A stretch of 64,000 nt of DNA from Acidaminococcus fermentans DSM 20731 (lineage in GTDB: Bacteria; Bacillota; Negativicutes; Acidaminococcales; Acidaminococcaceae). The DNA lies in contig NC_013740.1 of NCBI RefSeq assembly GCF_000025305.1, positions 744,001-808,000 on the forward strand, given 5' to 3'. This document shows, in pieces, positions 8,744 to 18,389 of the stretch. The notes beneath the pieces are model-generated. The model saw nothing but the letters and a program-made list of their open reading frames with translations, made no database searches and was not told the origin of the DNA. Every line of letters starts with the position of its first letter. Within the stretch, counting starts at the first letter, position 1. The translations under genes and the position numbers were made by a program.

Positions 8744-9498
8744 GGCTGATCATTTCTCCCGCCAAGAAAATGCGGGTGGATCTGGAATCGGGGTGCGCCT
8801 GCACCCCGCCTTTTTTTCTTCCGGAAACCCGGCAGCTGCTGTCCTGGCTCCGGAGTCTCTCCTTTGGGCAGCTCCGGACCCTGTGGGCCTGCAGCCAGTC
8901 CCTGGCGGAAGAAAACTGGGAACGGCTCCGGCAGATGGATCTGGAAAAGGCGGCAACCCCGGCTCTGCTGGCCTATGAGGGAATCCAGTACCAGTACATG
9001 GCTCCTGCGGTTTTCGAAGACGGGCAGATGGACTGGGTGGGAGAGCGGGTACGGATCCTTTCCGGTTTCTACGGAGCCCTGAGACCCTTTGACCGGGTGG
9101 TGCCCTACCGGCTGGAAATGCAGGCCAAGGGTGCCCCGGAGGGATTCCGGAACCTGTATGATTTTTGGGGAGACCGGCTGTACCGGGCCTGCCGGGATGA
9201 GGACGGGATCCTGATCAATCTGGCATCCAAAGAATACAGCCGGGCGGTGGCCCCCTATCTCCAGCCGGGGGACCGGCTGGTGGAGGTGATCTTCGGAGAG
9301 CAGAACGGGGAACGGATCGTCCAGAAAGGGGTCTATGCCAAAATGGCCCGGGGAGAAATGGTCCGGTATCTGGCCGGAAAAGGAGCCCGCCGCCCGGAAG
9401 ACATGAAAGACTTCTGCTGGAGCGGATATGTCTGGGATCCTGAACGGTCCCGGCCCGACCAGTATGTATTCCTCCGGCAGCCATCCGCCAGGGGCTGA
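8740..9498 (+). CDS. yaaA: peroxide stress protein YaaA
   Basis: A 252-residue DUF328/UPF0246 protein that starts [14 protein letters not shown], the family signature, and contains [18 protein letters not shown]. coli YaaA limits free iron and DNA damage during peroxide stress. The start overlaps the bcp stop by 4 bp, which places two peroxide-defence genes in one operon and strengthens both assignments. Confidence 0.92.
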   Translation: MRLIISPAKKMRVDLESGCACTPPFFLPETRQLLSWLRSLSFGQLRTLWACSQSLAEENWERLRQMDLEKAATPALLAYEGIQYQYMAPAVFEDGQMDWVGERVRILSGFYGALRPFDRVVPYRLEMQAKGAPEGFRNLYDFWGDRLYRACRDEDGILINLASKEYSRAVAPYLQPGDRLVEVIFGEQNGERIVQKGVYAKMARGEMVRYLAGKGARRPEDMKDFCWSGYVWDPERSRPDQYVFLRQPSARG

Positions 9499-9528
9499 GG
9501 CACTGTTGAAAGAGAAGAGGGAGCGCGT

Positions 9529-10614
9529 ATGAAGAAACGATGGATTGCCATTTTCGGTCTTTGCCTGATGACTTTTACCGGCACGGCCTGTGCCCGTCCG
9601 GCCCAAAAGGAATCTGCGGAACTGGTGCAGAATCCGCCGGTCCGGGAGCCCTGCCGTCCTCAGAAAACAGAAGGGCCGGTGGGACTGGTGTGGGACTGGC
9701 AGGCTCCGGGAGAAAAAACATCCACCCTGGCCAAAGAAAAGAAACTGCCGGGAATCAATGTGCTGTCTCCCAGCTGGTTCGTGATCCGGGATACGGAAGG
9801 GAATATTGAAGTGAAAAACGCTTCGCCGGACTATGCGCCCCAGGCCCATGCCAGCGGATACAAAGTATGGGCGCTGATCACCAACGGTTTCGATCCGGAA
9901 CGGACCCATGGCCTTCTGGATAACCCGGCCGGACGGCGGAATGCGGTGGAGGGGATCCTGGCCCTGGCGAAACAGTACCAGCTGGACGGGATCAACCTGG
10001 ATTTCGAAAACATCCAGGCGGCGGACAGCGAACGGCTGACGGATTTTGTGGGAGAAATCGCCGGTCCCCTGCAGCAGGGAGGGTATACGGTTTCCATCGA
10101 TGTGACGGTGCCTTCAGACAACGGCAACTGGTCCCGGTGTTACGACCGGAAGGCCCTGGCGGAAAAGGTGGATTATGTGATGCTCATGGCCTACGATGAA
10201 CATTCCCGGCTGTCTCCCAAAGCCGGTTCCGTGGCCAGTCTGCCCTGGGTGGAGCAGGGTATCCGGAATACCCTGAAGGAAGTGCCGGCGGAAAAACTGG
10301 TGTTGGGGATGCCTCTGTACATGCGGGACTGGAAAGAAGAAAACGGCAAAGTCAGCGCCCGGACCCTGTCCATGGAAGGGGCCCGGAAGCTGATTGCGGA
10401 AAAGGGACTGGTGCCCGCCTGGCACAGTGAGGAAGCCCAGTATTATTTTGAATACCGGGAACAGGGGGTGCTCCACCGGGTGTGGCAGGAAGAGGCCCGG
10501 AGCCTGGCCCTGAAAAACGCCCTGATCAGCCGGTACAATCTGGCCGGCAGCGCCTACTGGCGGAAGGGTCTGGAAGAGCCGGAAGTGTGGGCGGCCATGG
10601 AAAAATGGCGGTGA
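9529..10614 (+). CDS. GH18-type glycosyl hydrolase-like lipoprotein
   Basis: 361 residues. A signal peptide with a possible lipobox (TGTAC, Cys at about 23) is followed by a TIM-barrel of the glycoside hydrolase 18 / YaaH type. The catalytic-strand motif is LDGINLDFEN (the DGxxxDxE pattern), followed by DYVMLMAYDE. Relatives in this group act on peptidoglycan or related GlcNAc polymers, or only bind them. The conserved D and E are present, so activity is plausible. ATG 9529 follows GAGGGAGCG. The lipidation call is tentative because the -3 residue is Gly. Confidence 0.78.
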   Translation: MKKRWIAIFGLCLMTFTGTACARPAQKESAELVQNPPVREPCRPQKTEGPVGLVWDWQAPGEKTSTLAKEKKLPGINVLSPSWFVIRDTEGNIEVKNASPDYAPQAHASGYKVWALITNGFDPERTHGLLDNPAGRRNAVEGILALAKQYQLDGINLDFENIQAADSERLTDFVGEIAGPLQQGGYTVSIDVTVPSDNGNWSRCYDRKALAEKVDYVMLMAYDEHSRLSPKAGSVASLPWVEQGIRNTLKEVPAEKLVLGMPLYMRDWKEENGKVSARTLSMEGARKLIAEKGLVPAWHSEEAQYYFEYREQGVLHRVWQEEARSLALKNALISRYNLAGSAYWRKGLEEPEVWAAMEKWR

Positions 10615-10628
10615 AGACTGTTTTCTTA

Positions 10629-10657
10629 TTGCATAAAGATAAACAAAGATGTATAAT
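10629..10657 (+). promoter_or_regulatory. promoter of first amino-acid binding protein
   Basis: TTGCAT (10629-10634), a 17-bp spacer and TATAAT (10652-10657), 55 bp before the start codon. The box pair and spacing nearly duplicate those before the second binding-protein gene (TTGTAT-17-TATAAT at 11555-11583). Confidence 0.75.
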
Positions 10658-10711
10658 TATCACATCTAAAACGGAATAGCCAGTATATGGGCCAAATGAG
10701 GAGGAATATTT

Positions 10712-11497
10712 ATGAAGAAAATGAAGATGTTTGCTGGAATCCTGGCCGGCTTGATGATGTGTGTGGCGGCGGCCGGCTGCGGCGGCGGTTCCGGCACCAG
10801 CGAAAAGAAACCGGCAGAAAAGAAAGAACTGGTGGTGGGGACCAATCCGTCCTTTGCTCCCTTTGAATTCACCGACAAGAAGGACGGCAAAGTCATGGGC
10901 TTCGATATCGATCTGATCAACGCCCTGGCCAGGAAAGCCGGCTACGAAAAAGTCACCATCAAGAGCATTGCCTTCGATGGGCTGATTCCCTCCCTGGAAT
11001 CCGGGAACATCGATGTGTCCATTACGGGCATGAGCATCACCGATGCCCGGAAACAGAAAGTGAATTTCACTGATCCTTATTATGAATCCGGTCTGATGGC
11101 CGTGGTGAAAAAGGACAATGAGGCCATCAAGGGCCTGGATGACCTGAAGGGCAAGACCATTGCCGTCCAACTGGGCACCACCGGGGCCAAATATGCGGAA
11201 ACCATCGAAGGGGCCAAGGTCAAGACTTTCGATTCCTCCGACCTGGCCTGCCTGGAACTGAAAAACGGCGGAGCCGATGCAGTGATCAGTGACCTGCCGG
11301 TGCTCCAGTACTTCCTGAAACAGGGCGGCAGCCAGTATGCCAAGAGCGTGGGAACGCCCAAGAAGGGTGATTTCTACGGCATTGCCACTGCCAAAAAGAA
11401 CAAGAACCTGTGCGACAAGCTGAACAAGGCCCTGGCAGAAATGAAGAAAGACGGAGAATACCAGAAGATCTACGACAAGTGGTTCAAGGTGGAATAA
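10712..11497 (+). CDS. polar amino-acid ABC transporter, substrate-binding lipoprotein 1
   Basis: A 261-residue family 3 solute-binding protein with a lipoprotein signal (MKKMKMFAGILAG... AAAGC, lipid Cys near 24). The mature part starts LVVGTNPSFAPFEF and has GFDIDLINALARKAG and the LKGKTIAVQLGTTGAKYA segment typical of polar amino-acid binders. Substrate (glutamine, glutamate, cystine or similar) cannot be fixed by eye. Its own promoter precedes it and an intrinsic terminator follows, so it can be made separately from the permease genes. Confidence 0.9.
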   Translation: MKKMKMFAGILAGLMMCVAAAGCGGGSGTSEKKPAEKKELVVGTNPSFAPFEFTDKKDGKVMGFDIDLINALARKAGYEKVTIKSIAFDGLIPSLESGNIDVSITGMSITDARKQKVNFTDPYYESGLMAVVKKDNEAIKGLDDLKGKTIAVQLGTTGAKYAETIEGAKVKTFDSSDLACLELKNGGADAVISDLPVLQYFLKQGGSQYAKSVGTPKKGDFYGIATAKKNKNLCDKLNKALAEMKKDGEYQKIYDKWFKVE

Positions 11498-11500
11498 AGA

Positions 11501-11545
11501 AAAGGGCAGGGAAGAAATGAGAAATTCATCCCTGCCCTTTTTATT
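11501..11545 (+). terminator. intrinsic terminator between the two binding-protein genes
   Basis: AAAGGGCAGGGA (11501-11512) pairs perfectly with TCCCTGCCCTTT (11529-11540), followed by TTTA. It lies four bases after the first gene's stop. Confidence 0.88.
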
Positions 11546-11554
11546 GAAAACTGG

Positions 11555-11583
11555 TTGTATAAACATACGTAACGCTGTATAAT
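11555..11583 (+). promoter_or_regulatory. promoter of second amino-acid binding protein
   Basis: TTGTAT (11555-11560), a 17-bp spacer and TATAAT (11578-11583), 30 bp before the start codon. It parallels the promoter at 10629-10657, as expected from duplication of the whole unit. Confidence 0.75.
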
Positions 11584-11612
11584 GATTACATTATCAAGAT
11601 GGAGGGAAGATT

Positions 11613-12392
11613 ATGAAGAAAATCTCTGCTGTAATGTGCGTACTGGCTGCTCTGATGCTGGCTGTGGCCGGCTGCGGAAGTGATACCAAACAGGCGGCCA
11701 AGGAACAGAAAGTGATCAAAGTAGGGACCGAACCCACCTTTGCTCCTTTCGAATTCCAGGAAAAAGGCTCCAAGGAATTCACCGGCTTCGATATGGATCT
11801 GGCCCGGGCCATCGGCAAGAAACTGGGCAAAAAAGTGGAAATCCAGAACATGGGCTTCGATGCTCTGATCCCGGCCCTGAATTCCGGCAACATTGATGTG
11901 GCCGCAGCCGGCATGAGCATCACCGATGAACGGAAAAAGGCCGTGACCTTCTCCGACCCCTATTATACTTCCGGTCTGGTGGTCGTGGTCACCAAAGACA
12001 ACGACGGAGTAAAGAGCATCAAAGACCTGGAAGGCAAGAAGATTGCCGTACAGATCGGTACCACCGGTGCTGACAAGGCTGGCAAGGTTCCCGGCGCCAA
12101 GGTGACTTCCTTCAATACCAATGCGGAAGTTTTCCTGGAACTGGAAAACAAGGGCGTTGATGCAGTGATCATCGACAAGCCCGTGGCCCAGTACTACCTG
12201 ATCAAGGAAGGCAAAGACAAGGACAAGATCGTAGGGGATACCATGGATGCGGAATCCTACGGCTTTGCCTTCAAGAAAGACAGCAAACTGGCTGCTGACT
12301 TCAACAAGGCTCTGGCTGAACTGAAAAAAGACGGTGAGTATGACAAAATTTACACCAAATGGTTCGGCAAAGATGCCAAAGCTGCCAAATAA
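11613..12392 (+). CDS. polar amino-acid ABC transporter, substrate-binding lipoprotein 2
   Basis: A 259-residue paralogue of the protein encoded just upstream. It has a lipobox at AVAGC (Cys about 20), then KVGTEPTFAPFEF, GFDMDLARAIGKKLG and LEGKKIAVQIGTTGADKAG. The shared frame and the parallel promoters show a tandem duplication followed by divergence. AUG is preceded by GGAGGGAAG. With no strong terminator before the permease gene at 12420, this copy is the one likely co-transcribed with the permease and ATPase. Confidence 0.9.
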   Translation: MKKISAVMCVLAALMLAVAGCGSDTKQAAKEQKVIKVGTEPTFAPFEFQEKGSKEFTGFDMDLARAIGKKLGKKVEIQNMGFDALIPALNSGNIDVAAAGMSITDERKKAVTFSDPYYTSGLVVVVTKDNDGVKSIKDLEGKKIAVQIGTTGADKAGKVPGAKVTSFNTNAEVFLELENKGVDAVIIDKPVAQYYLIKEGKDKDKIVGDTMDAESYGFAFKKDSKLAADFNKALAELKKDGEYDKIYTKWFGKDAKAAK

Positions 12393-12419
12393 GCAGCTTC
12401 TGCAAAAGGATGAGAATGC

Positions 12420-13076
12420 ATGAATTTTGAAATCATGAAGGAATCCCTGCCCCTGCTGCTTGCCGGGGCAGGCATTACTGTAGAAATCACCGCGGCCAGC
12501 GTGGGTTTGGGGCTGGCCATCGGCGTAGTGGTGTCCCTGATCCGTCTCTGCGGCATCAGGGCTCTGCGCGTTTTGGGCGATATTTATGTCACCTTCCTCC
12601 GGGGGACTCCTCTCCTGGTCCAGATCTTTCTGGTGTATTTTGCCTTGCCGGCCCTGATCCATCATCGGGTGGACGCCTATGTAGCCGCCATCTCCGCCTG
12701 CTCCATCAACTCCGGGGCCTATGTGGCGGAAATCTTCCGGGGCGGCATCGAATCCATCGACAAAGGGCAGATGGAAGCCGGCCGGAGCCTGGGTATGACC
12801 TGGTGGCAGACCATGCGGCACATTATCCTGCCCCAAGCTTTCAAACGGATCATTCCGCCTCTGGGCAATGAATTCATTGCCATGCTGAAGGACTCCTCCC
12901 TGGTGTCCGTCATCGGGTTCGAAGAACTGACCCGCCGGGGCCAGCTGATCATTGCCCGGACCTATGCCTCTTTTGAAATCTGGCTCAGCGTGGCCATCAT
13001 CTACCTGGTCATGACATTTGCCGTGGCCCGTTTGGTAGGCGTCCTGGAAAGGCGGTACAAGAAAGATGAACAGTGA
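12420..13076 (+). CDS. polar amino-acid ABC transporter permease
   Basis: A 218-residue inner-membrane subunit of the HisM/GlnP family with about five TM helices. It has the family opening ([15 protein letters not shown]) and the EAA loop ([22 protein letters not shown]) that contacts the ATPase. It lies 27 bp after the second binding-protein gene and overlaps the ATPase gene by 11 bp, a standard uptake operon. Confidence 0.93.
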   Translation: MNFEIMKESLPLLLAGAGITVEITAASVGLGLAIGVVVSLIRLCGIRALRVLGDIYVTFLRGTPLLVQIFLVYFALPALIHHRVDAYVAAISACSINSGAYVAEIFRGGIESIDKGQMEAGRSLGMTWWQTMRHIILPQAFKRIIPPLGNEFIAMLKDSSLVSVIGFEELTRRGQLIIARTYASFEIWLSVAIIYLVMTFAVARLVGVLERRYKKDEQ

Positions 13077-13797
13077 AATGATTAAAGTGGAGGGCCTCCG
13101 GAAAAGCTATGGAGACAACGAGGTGCTCAAAGGCATCGACGTGACCATTGCCGAACAGGAAGTGGTGGTGGTCATCGGTCCCAGCGGCGGCGGGAAAAGT
13201 ACCTTTCTCCGGTGCCTGAACTATCTGGAGGTGCCCACATCCGGCACCATTACCTTTGACGGGATCCCTCTCAACGGGGAAGCCAACATCAACGAAGTCC
13301 GGAAAGAAGTGGGGATGGTGTTCCAGCGGTTCAACCTGTTTCCCCATATGACCGTCATGGACAACCTGATCCTGGCTCCCATGATCGTCCGTCATGAAAA
13401 GAAGGAAGAAGCGGTGGAAAAGGCCAAGCTGTACCTGGACAAGGTGGGCCTGCTGAACAAGGCGGATGCCTATCCCGGCAGCCTGTCCGGCGGTCAGCAG
13501 CAGCGGGTGGCCATTGCCCGTGCCCTGTGCATGAAACCCAAGGCCATGCTCTTTGACGAACCCACTTCCGCTCTGGATCCGGAAATGATCAACGAAGTGC
13601 TGGACGTTATGAAGAATCTGGCCCAGGAAGGGATGACCATGGTGGTAGTAACCCACGAAATGGGCTTTGCCCGGGAAGTGGGGGACCGGATCCTGTTCCT
13701 GGACGGCGGGAAGATCCTGGAACAGGGAGATCCTACGGAATTCTTCGCCCATCCCAAAAACGAACGGGCCCAGAATTTCCTGTCCAAGATTCTGTAA
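13066..13797 (+). CDS. polar amino-acid ABC transporter ATP-binding protein
   Basis: A 243-residue GlnQ/HisP-type ATPase. Walker A is GPSGGGKST, the signature is [15 protein letters not shown], Walker B is [12 protein letters not shown], and the switch His is in VVTHEMGFA. It powers the adjacent permease. The gene ends just before an intrinsic terminator at 13803-13835, closing the operon. Confidence 0.95.
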   Translation: MNSEMIKVEGLRKSYGDNEVLKGIDVTIAEQEVVVVIGPSGGGKSTFLRCLNYLEVPTSGTITFDGIPLNGEANINEVRKEVGMVFQRFNLFPHMTVMDNLILAPMIVRHEKKEEAVEKAKLYLDKVGLLNKADAYPGSLSGGQQQRVAIARALCMKPKAMLFDEPTSALDPEMINEVLDVMKNLAQEGMTMVVVTHEMGFAREVGDRILFLDGGKILEQGDPTEFFAHPKNERAQNFLSKIL

Positions 13798-13802
13798 GGA
13801 AA

Positions 13803-13835
13803 AGAGGCTGCTGCGTATGGACGGCAGTCTTTTTT
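13803..13835 (+). terminator. terminator of the amino-acid uptake operon
   Basis: GGCTGCTG (13806-13813) pairs with CGGCAGTC (13822-13829), with two G-U pairs and extra A-T pairs at the base, followed by a T-run to 13835. Confidence 0.75.
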
Positions 13836-13944
13836 CAAAATTAGTTACAAATTTTTAAGATTCTTTGCAGGGATTTCTGCTGAGTTGTAGAATATGTATA
13901 ATAACAACGATGGGAAATGTCCCATTGGTGAGGAGGTAGTTACT

Positions 13945-14490
13945 ATGGCAGTAAAAGTTCGTGGTAAAAACATCGAGGTAACCCAGGCATTAAAAGACTA
14001 TGTGGAAAAACGTGTCCAGACCATCACCAAACAGTTCAAGACGGTAGGTGAGATCACCGCGGTCATGCGGGTGGAAAAAGGCAACCATACGGTTGAAATT
14101 ACGGTCCCGGCCAGCGGCATCGTGCTGAGAGCCCAGGAAACTTCTGATAATATGTATGCATCCATCGATCAGTGCGTGGAAAAGATCGAACGGCAGATCC
14201 ACAAATACAAGACCCGCCTGATGAAACGGAAATACAGCAATTTCAAGGATGCGGCACCGGCTCCGCTGCCGGAAGACAGTGAAGAAGTTCCGGAAGAAAC
14301 CGGAGAATTCACCGTAGCCCGTACCAAGAATTACGCCATGCGGCCCATGGGTGTCCAGGAAGCCATCATGCAGATGAACATGCTGAACCATGACTTCTTC
14401 GTATTCTTCAATGCGGAAACGGAAAAGATTGCCATTGTATACCGGAGAAAGAGCGGGGACTATGGCCTGATCAATCCGGAACTGGCCTGA
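13945..14490 (+). CDS. hpf: ribosome hibernation-promoting factor, long form
   Basis: A 181-residue HPF. The N-terminal S30AE domain starts MAVKVRGKNIEVTQALKDYV, and after a linker (about 110-125) a C-terminal dimerization domain holds FFVFFNAETEKIAIVYRRKSGDYGLI. Long HPF pairs 70S ribosomes into inactive 100S dimers in stationary phase. ATG 13945 follows AGGAGG (13931-13936); an in-frame ATG at 13894 overlaps the TATAAT box at 13897-13902 and is rejected. Confidence 0.95.
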   Translation: MAVKVRGKNIEVTQALKDYVEKRVQTITKQFKTVGEITAVMRVEKGNHTVEITVPASGIVLRAQETSDNMYASIDQCVEKIERQIHKYKTRLMKRKYSNFKDAAPAPLPEDSEEVPEETGEFTVARTKNYAMRPMGVQEAIMQMNMLNHDFFVFFNAETEKIAIVYRRKSGDYGLINPELA

Positions 14491-14537
14491 GGATTTTCCC
14501 CAAGACGGTCTTAACCGGAAATTCAAGAAATTTTTAC

Positions 14538-14570
14538 AAAGAGCCGGGGCATTTGCCCCGACTCTTTTTG
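14538..14570 (+). terminator. terminator after hpf
   Basis: AAGAGCCGGGGC pairs with GCCCCGACTCTT around an ATTT loop with one C-A mismatch, followed by TTTTTG. The T-tract runs into the -35 box of the next promoter. Confidence 0.8.
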
Positions 14571-14596
14571 ACTTTCATATACGCATTTGCTACAAT
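14568..14596 (+). promoter_or_regulatory. secA promoter
   Basis: TTGACT (14568-14573), a 17-bp spacer and TACAAT (14591-14596), with an extended TGC before the -10. It begins inside the hpf terminator T-tract and lies 66 bp before the secA start. Confidence 0.72.
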
Positions 14597-14661
14597 TAAA
14601 AAATGGATTCATAGTGCTAGTTTTGCGCCTGGAGCGCTTAGAGAACTGAGGAGTGATATAC

Positions 14662-17139
14662 TTGCTGGAAAACCTGATGAAACTGGTCTTTGGGGACCCC
14701 AATAAGAAAGAACTGAAGGTCTGCCAGGGCTATGTGGATAAGATCAACGCACTGGAACCGGAAATATCCGGGCTCAGTGATGCCCGTCTGTGCGCCAAGA
14801 CCCAGGAATTCCGGCTGCGGCTTACCAAGGGGGAAACCCTGGATGATCTGCTGCCGGAAGCCTTTGCGGTGGTGCGGGAAGCTTCCCGCCGGGTGCTGGG
14901 GCTGCGCCATTTCGATGTACAGCTGATCGGGGGATGCATCCTCCACCGGGGCAACATTGCGGAAATGCGTACCGGTGAAGGGAAGACCCTGGTGGCCACC
15001 CTGCCGGCCTACCTGAACGCCCTGGAAGGGAAAGGGGTCCATGTGGTCACCGTCAACGACTACCTGGCCCGCCGGGACAGCGAGGACATGGGTCGGGTCT
15101 ACCGGTTCCTGGGCATGAGCGTGGGACTGATCGTCCATGACATGGATTTTCCGGCCCGGAAGGCAGCTTATGCGGCAGACATCACCTACGGGACCAACAA
15201 TGAATTCGGGTTCGACTACCTCCGGGACAACATGGTAGTGTCTCTGGACCAGATGGTCCAGCGGCCCCTCCACTACGCCATCGTGGACGAAGTGGACTCC
15301 ATCCTGATCGATGAAGCCCGTACCCCTCTGATCATTTCCGGGCCCGGGGAAAAATCCACGGACCTGTACAACATCATGGCTGATGTGGTGAAGAACTTCA
15401 AGGAAAAAGAAGACTACACCGTGGATGAAAAACTCAAGACCGTGGCTCCCACGGAAGCGGGCATCGCCAAGGCGGAAAAACTCCTGGGCGTGAAGAACAT
15501 GTACGATCCGGAAAACGGCACGGACCTGTCCCATCAGCTGATGGAAGCCCTGAAGGCCAAGGCCCTGATGATCCGGGACCGGGACTATGTGGTGAAGGAC
15601 GGGGAAGTCATCATCGTGGACGAATTCACCGGCCGTCTCATGTATGGCCGCCGGTATTCCGAAGGGCTGCACCAGGCCATCGAAGCCAAGGAACATGTGA
15701 AGGTGGAACGGGAAAGCCAGACCCTGGCCACCATTACCTTCCAGAACTACTTCCGGATGTACGACAAACTCTCCGGCATGACCGGTACCGCCAAGACGGA
15801 AGAACAGGAATTCCAGAAAATCTACGGGCTCAGCGTTTACGTGGTGCCCACCAACAAACCCAATATCCGGATCGACTACCCGGATGTGATCTACAAGACC
15901 AAGAAGGCCAAGTACCGGGCCGTGGTGAAGGCCATCGAGGAACTCCATTCCGTGGGACGGCCGGTGCTGGTGGGGACCACCTCCATCGCCCAGAGCGAAG
16001 AGCTGTCCGCCATGCTGAAGAAAAAGGGCATCCAGCACAATGTGCTGAACGCCAAGTATCATGAAAAAGAAGCCGAGATCGTGGCCGATGCCGGTCAGAT
16101 GGGGGCGGTGACCATTGCCACCAACATGGCCGGCCGTGGTACGGACATTACCCTGGGAGAAGGGGTGGCCGAACTGGGCGGTCTCCACATCATCGGTACG
16201 GAACGGCACGAATCCCGCCGGATCGACAACCAGCTCCGGGGCCGCTGCGCCCGGCAGGGGGATCCGGGTTCCACCCGTTTCTACCTGTCCCTGGAAGATG
16301 ATCTGATGCGGCTGTTCGGGTCTGACAACATTTCCGGCATCATGGACAAGCTGGGAATGGACGAAGATGAACCCATCGAACACCGGCTGGTGACCCGGTC
16401 CATCGAAAATGCCCAGAAGAAAGTGGAAAGCCGGAACTTCGATATCCGGAAACACGTGCTGGAATATGACGATGTGATGAACGAACAACGGGAAGTGATC
16501 TACGACCAGCGCCGGAAGATCCTGGAAAAGGCAGACCTGAAGGAAACGGTCCTGGGCATGGCGGACCACATTGTGGACCGGACCATGGACATGTACGCTC
16601 CCAAGGAAGCCTACAGCGAAGACTGGGATATCCCGTCCCTGATCAAGTATGCGGAAGAATTCTATGCGCCCCAGGGCAGCCTGAAGGCGGATGAACTGGC
16701 CAATATGAGCCGGGAAGAACTGGAGGAACATCTCCACAGCCTGGCCCACAGCTATTATGATGAACGGGAAGCCGCCATCACCGCTCCCATTATGCGGGAA
16801 CTGGAAAACCTGGTGATGCTGAAAGTGGTGGATACCCACTGGATGGAACACCTGGACGCCATGGATGCGCTGCGGGAAGGGATCGGTCTCCGGGCCTACG
16901 GCCAGCGGGATCCTCTGGTGGAATACAAGTTCGAAGCCTACGATATGTTCGAAGGCATGAAGGAAGCCATTGTGGACGATGTGGTCCGGTACATGTACCG
17001 GGTGAACGTGGTGACCCAGCCCACGGTGGAAGACCACCTGTCCAACGCTTCCGTGAACAACCCCAATGTGGACGGCACTGCGGAAGGAGCCCAGGCTCCG
17101 GCGGAAGTCCACGGACCGGAAGGGGCTCCCCGGAAATAA
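14662..17139 (+). CDS. secA: preprotein translocase ATPase SecA
   Basis: 825 residues. The protein starts [18 protein letters not shown] from a TTG codon 8 bp after GAGGAG (14648-14653); an upstream GTG at 14653 overlaps that ribosome site. Walker A is MRTGEGKT (about 102), the DEAD-like box is [13 protein letters not shown] (about 209), and the second motor domain has [11 protein letters not shown] (about 485). SecA drives export through SecYEG. The C-terminus ends in an acidic/Pro-Ala tail and lacks the Cys-rich zinc domain (C-x-C-x8-C-H/C) found in E. coli and B. subtilis SecA. Confidence 0.97.
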   Translation: MLENLMKLVFGDPNKKELKVCQGYVDKINALEPEISGLSDARLCAKTQEFRLRLTKGETLDDLLPEAFAVVREASRRVLGLRHFDVQLIGGCILHRGNIAEMRTGEGKTLVATLPAYLNALEGKGVHVVTVNDYLARRDSEDMGRVYRFLGMSVGLIVHDMDFPARKAAYAADITYGTNNEFGFDYLRDNMVVSLDQMVQRPLHYAIVDEVDSILIDEARTPLIISGPGEKSTDLYNIMADVVKNFKEKEDYTVDEKLKTVAPTEAGIAKAEKLLGVKNMYDPENGTDLSHQLMEALKAKALMIRDRDYVVKDGEVIIVDEFTGRLMYGRRYSEGLHQAIEAKEHVKVERESQTLATITFQNYFRMYDKLSGMTGTAKTEEQEFQKIYGLSVYVVPTNKPNIRIDYPDVIYKTKKAKYRAVVKAIEELHSVGRPVLVGTTSIAQSEELSAMLKKKGIQHNVLNAKYHEKEAEIVADAGQMGAVTIATNMAGRGTDITLGEGVAELGGLHIIGTERHESRRIDNQLRGRCARQGDPGSTRFYLSLEDDLMRLFGSDNISGIMDKLGMDEDEPIEHRLVTRSIENAQKKVESRNFDIRKHVLEYDDVMNEQREVIYDQRRKILEKADLKETVLGMADHIVDRTMDMYAPKEAYSEDWDIPSLIKYAEEFYAPQGSLKADELANMSREELEEHLHSLAHSYYDEREAAITAPIMRELENLVMLKVVDTHWMEHLDAMDALREGIGLRAYGQRDPLVEYKFEAYDMFEGMKEAIVDDVVRYMYRVNVVTQPTVEDHLSNASVNNPNVDGTAEGAQAPAEVHGPEGAPRK

Positions 17140-17200
17140 GTGAGCTCCGGGGCAGCAGGTCCCGAAGCGGAAACGGCAGGAGCTGCAAAACGGATGAACC

Positions 17201-17232
17201 AAACGGAGCTGGGGAAACCCGGCTTCGTTTTT
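17201..17232 (+). terminator. terminator after secA
   Basis: AAACGGAGCTGGG (17201-17213) pairs with CCCGGCTTCGTTT (17218-17230) with two G-U pairs, followed by T residues. It lies 38 bp before the prfB start. Confidence 0.8.
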
Positions 17233-17269
17233 CCCATTTTACATTTCGAAAAGAAAGGGCTGGAAAATC

Positions 17270-18370
17270 TTGTTACTGGAAGAATTGAAACCGGCAATCA
17301 CCCAACTGAAGGATAAACTGGAAGAACTGAAAGGCGGCCTGAAAATCGCCCAGAAGGAAGAACGGATCGAAGACCTGGAGCACCAGATGGCGGCTCCCGG
17401 ATTCTGGGATGATCCGGACAAGGCCCAGACCGTGGCCCAGGAAGCCAACAACCTGAAAACGGAAGTGGAAACCTACCATGGTCTGGCTGCCAAGCTGGAC
17501 GATGTGGAGACCCTGTGGGAAATGGCCATGGAGGAAAAGGATGACAGCCTCCAGGGCGAAATCGAGGAAGAAGTGGAAAACGCCCGGAAAACCCTGGCGG
17601 ATCTGGAACTGGGCATGCTCCTCAGCGACCAGTACGATGCCAACAATGCCATCCTGACCCTCCATGCCGGCGCCGGCGGTACGGAAGCCCAGGACTGGAC
17701 CAACATGCTGCTGCGGATGTACACCCGGTACGCCGAACAGAAGGGTTTCACTGTGGAGCTGCTGGATGTGCTCCCCGGGGAAGAAGCCGGGATCAAGAGT
17801 GCCACCCTGACCGTCCAGGGCCACAATGCCTATGGCTACCTGAAAAGCGAGAAGGGGGTCCACCGGCTGGTACGGATCTCTCCCTTTGACGCCAACGCCC
17901 GGCGGCACACCTCCTTTGCCGCTGTGGATGTGATGCCGGAACTGGATGAAACGGTGGAAGTGAACCTGAACATGGATGATGTGCGGGTGGATTATTACCG
18001 GGCCAGCGGTGCCGGCGGACAGCACGTCAACAAAACGTCCTCCGCCGTCCGGATGACCCATATCCCTACCGGGATCGTGGTCCAGTGCCAGAACGAACGG
18101 AGCCAGCTCCAGAACAAGGAACGCTGCCTGGCCCTGCTCCGTGCCAAACTGTATGAATACGAAAAGGCCATCCAGGATAAAAAAATCAGTGAACTGGCCG
18201 GGGATTACCAGGCCATCGAATGGGGCAGTCAGATCCGCTCCTACGTGTTCCAGCCCTACACCATGGTGAAGGACCATCGGACCGGGGCCGAAACCGGGAA
18301 CATCCAGGCTGTGATGGACGGGGATCTGGACCCCTTTGTGGAAGCCTACCTGCGCAGCCTGAAGCACTGA
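17270..18370 (+). CDS. prfB: peptide chain release factor 2, in-frame form
   Basis: 366 residues. RF2 is identified by the SPF stop-recognition tripeptide (RISPFDANARR, about 203-205) and the catalytic GGQ (GAGGQHVN, about 248). It releases peptides at UGA and UAA. In many bacteria the reading frame is broken near codon 25 by an in-frame UGA and a programmed +1 shift; here that region reads LKGGLKIAQKEER continuously, so this control is absent. The start codon is TTG with a weak site (AAAGGGCTGG) upstream. Confidence 0.95.
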   Translation: MLLEELKPAITQLKDKLEELKGGLKIAQKEERIEDLEHQMAAPGFWDDPDKAQTVAQEANNLKTEVETYHGLAAKLDDVETLWEMAMEEKDDSLQGEIEEEVENARKTLADLELGMLLSDQYDANNAILTLHAGAGGTEAQDWTNMLLRMYTRYAEQKGFTVELLDVLPGEEAGIKSATLTVQGHNAYGYLKSEKGVHRLVRISPFDANARRHTSFAAVDVMPELDETVEVNLNMDDVRVDYYRASGAGGQHVNKTSSAVRMTHIPTGIVVQCQNERSQLQNKERCLALLRAKLYEYEKAIQDKKISELAGDYQAIEWGSQIRSYVFQPYTMVKDHRTGAETGNIQAVMDGDLDPFVEAYLRSLKH

Positions 18371-18389
18371 TTGCAAACGGAGTGACACC

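Noticed and set aside
14638-17202. An 854-codon minus-strand frame opposite secA, and similar ones opposite guaA, ctpA and the EAL gene
   Set aside because: Same effect as above; no ribosome site or recognisable domain, and secA is certain.
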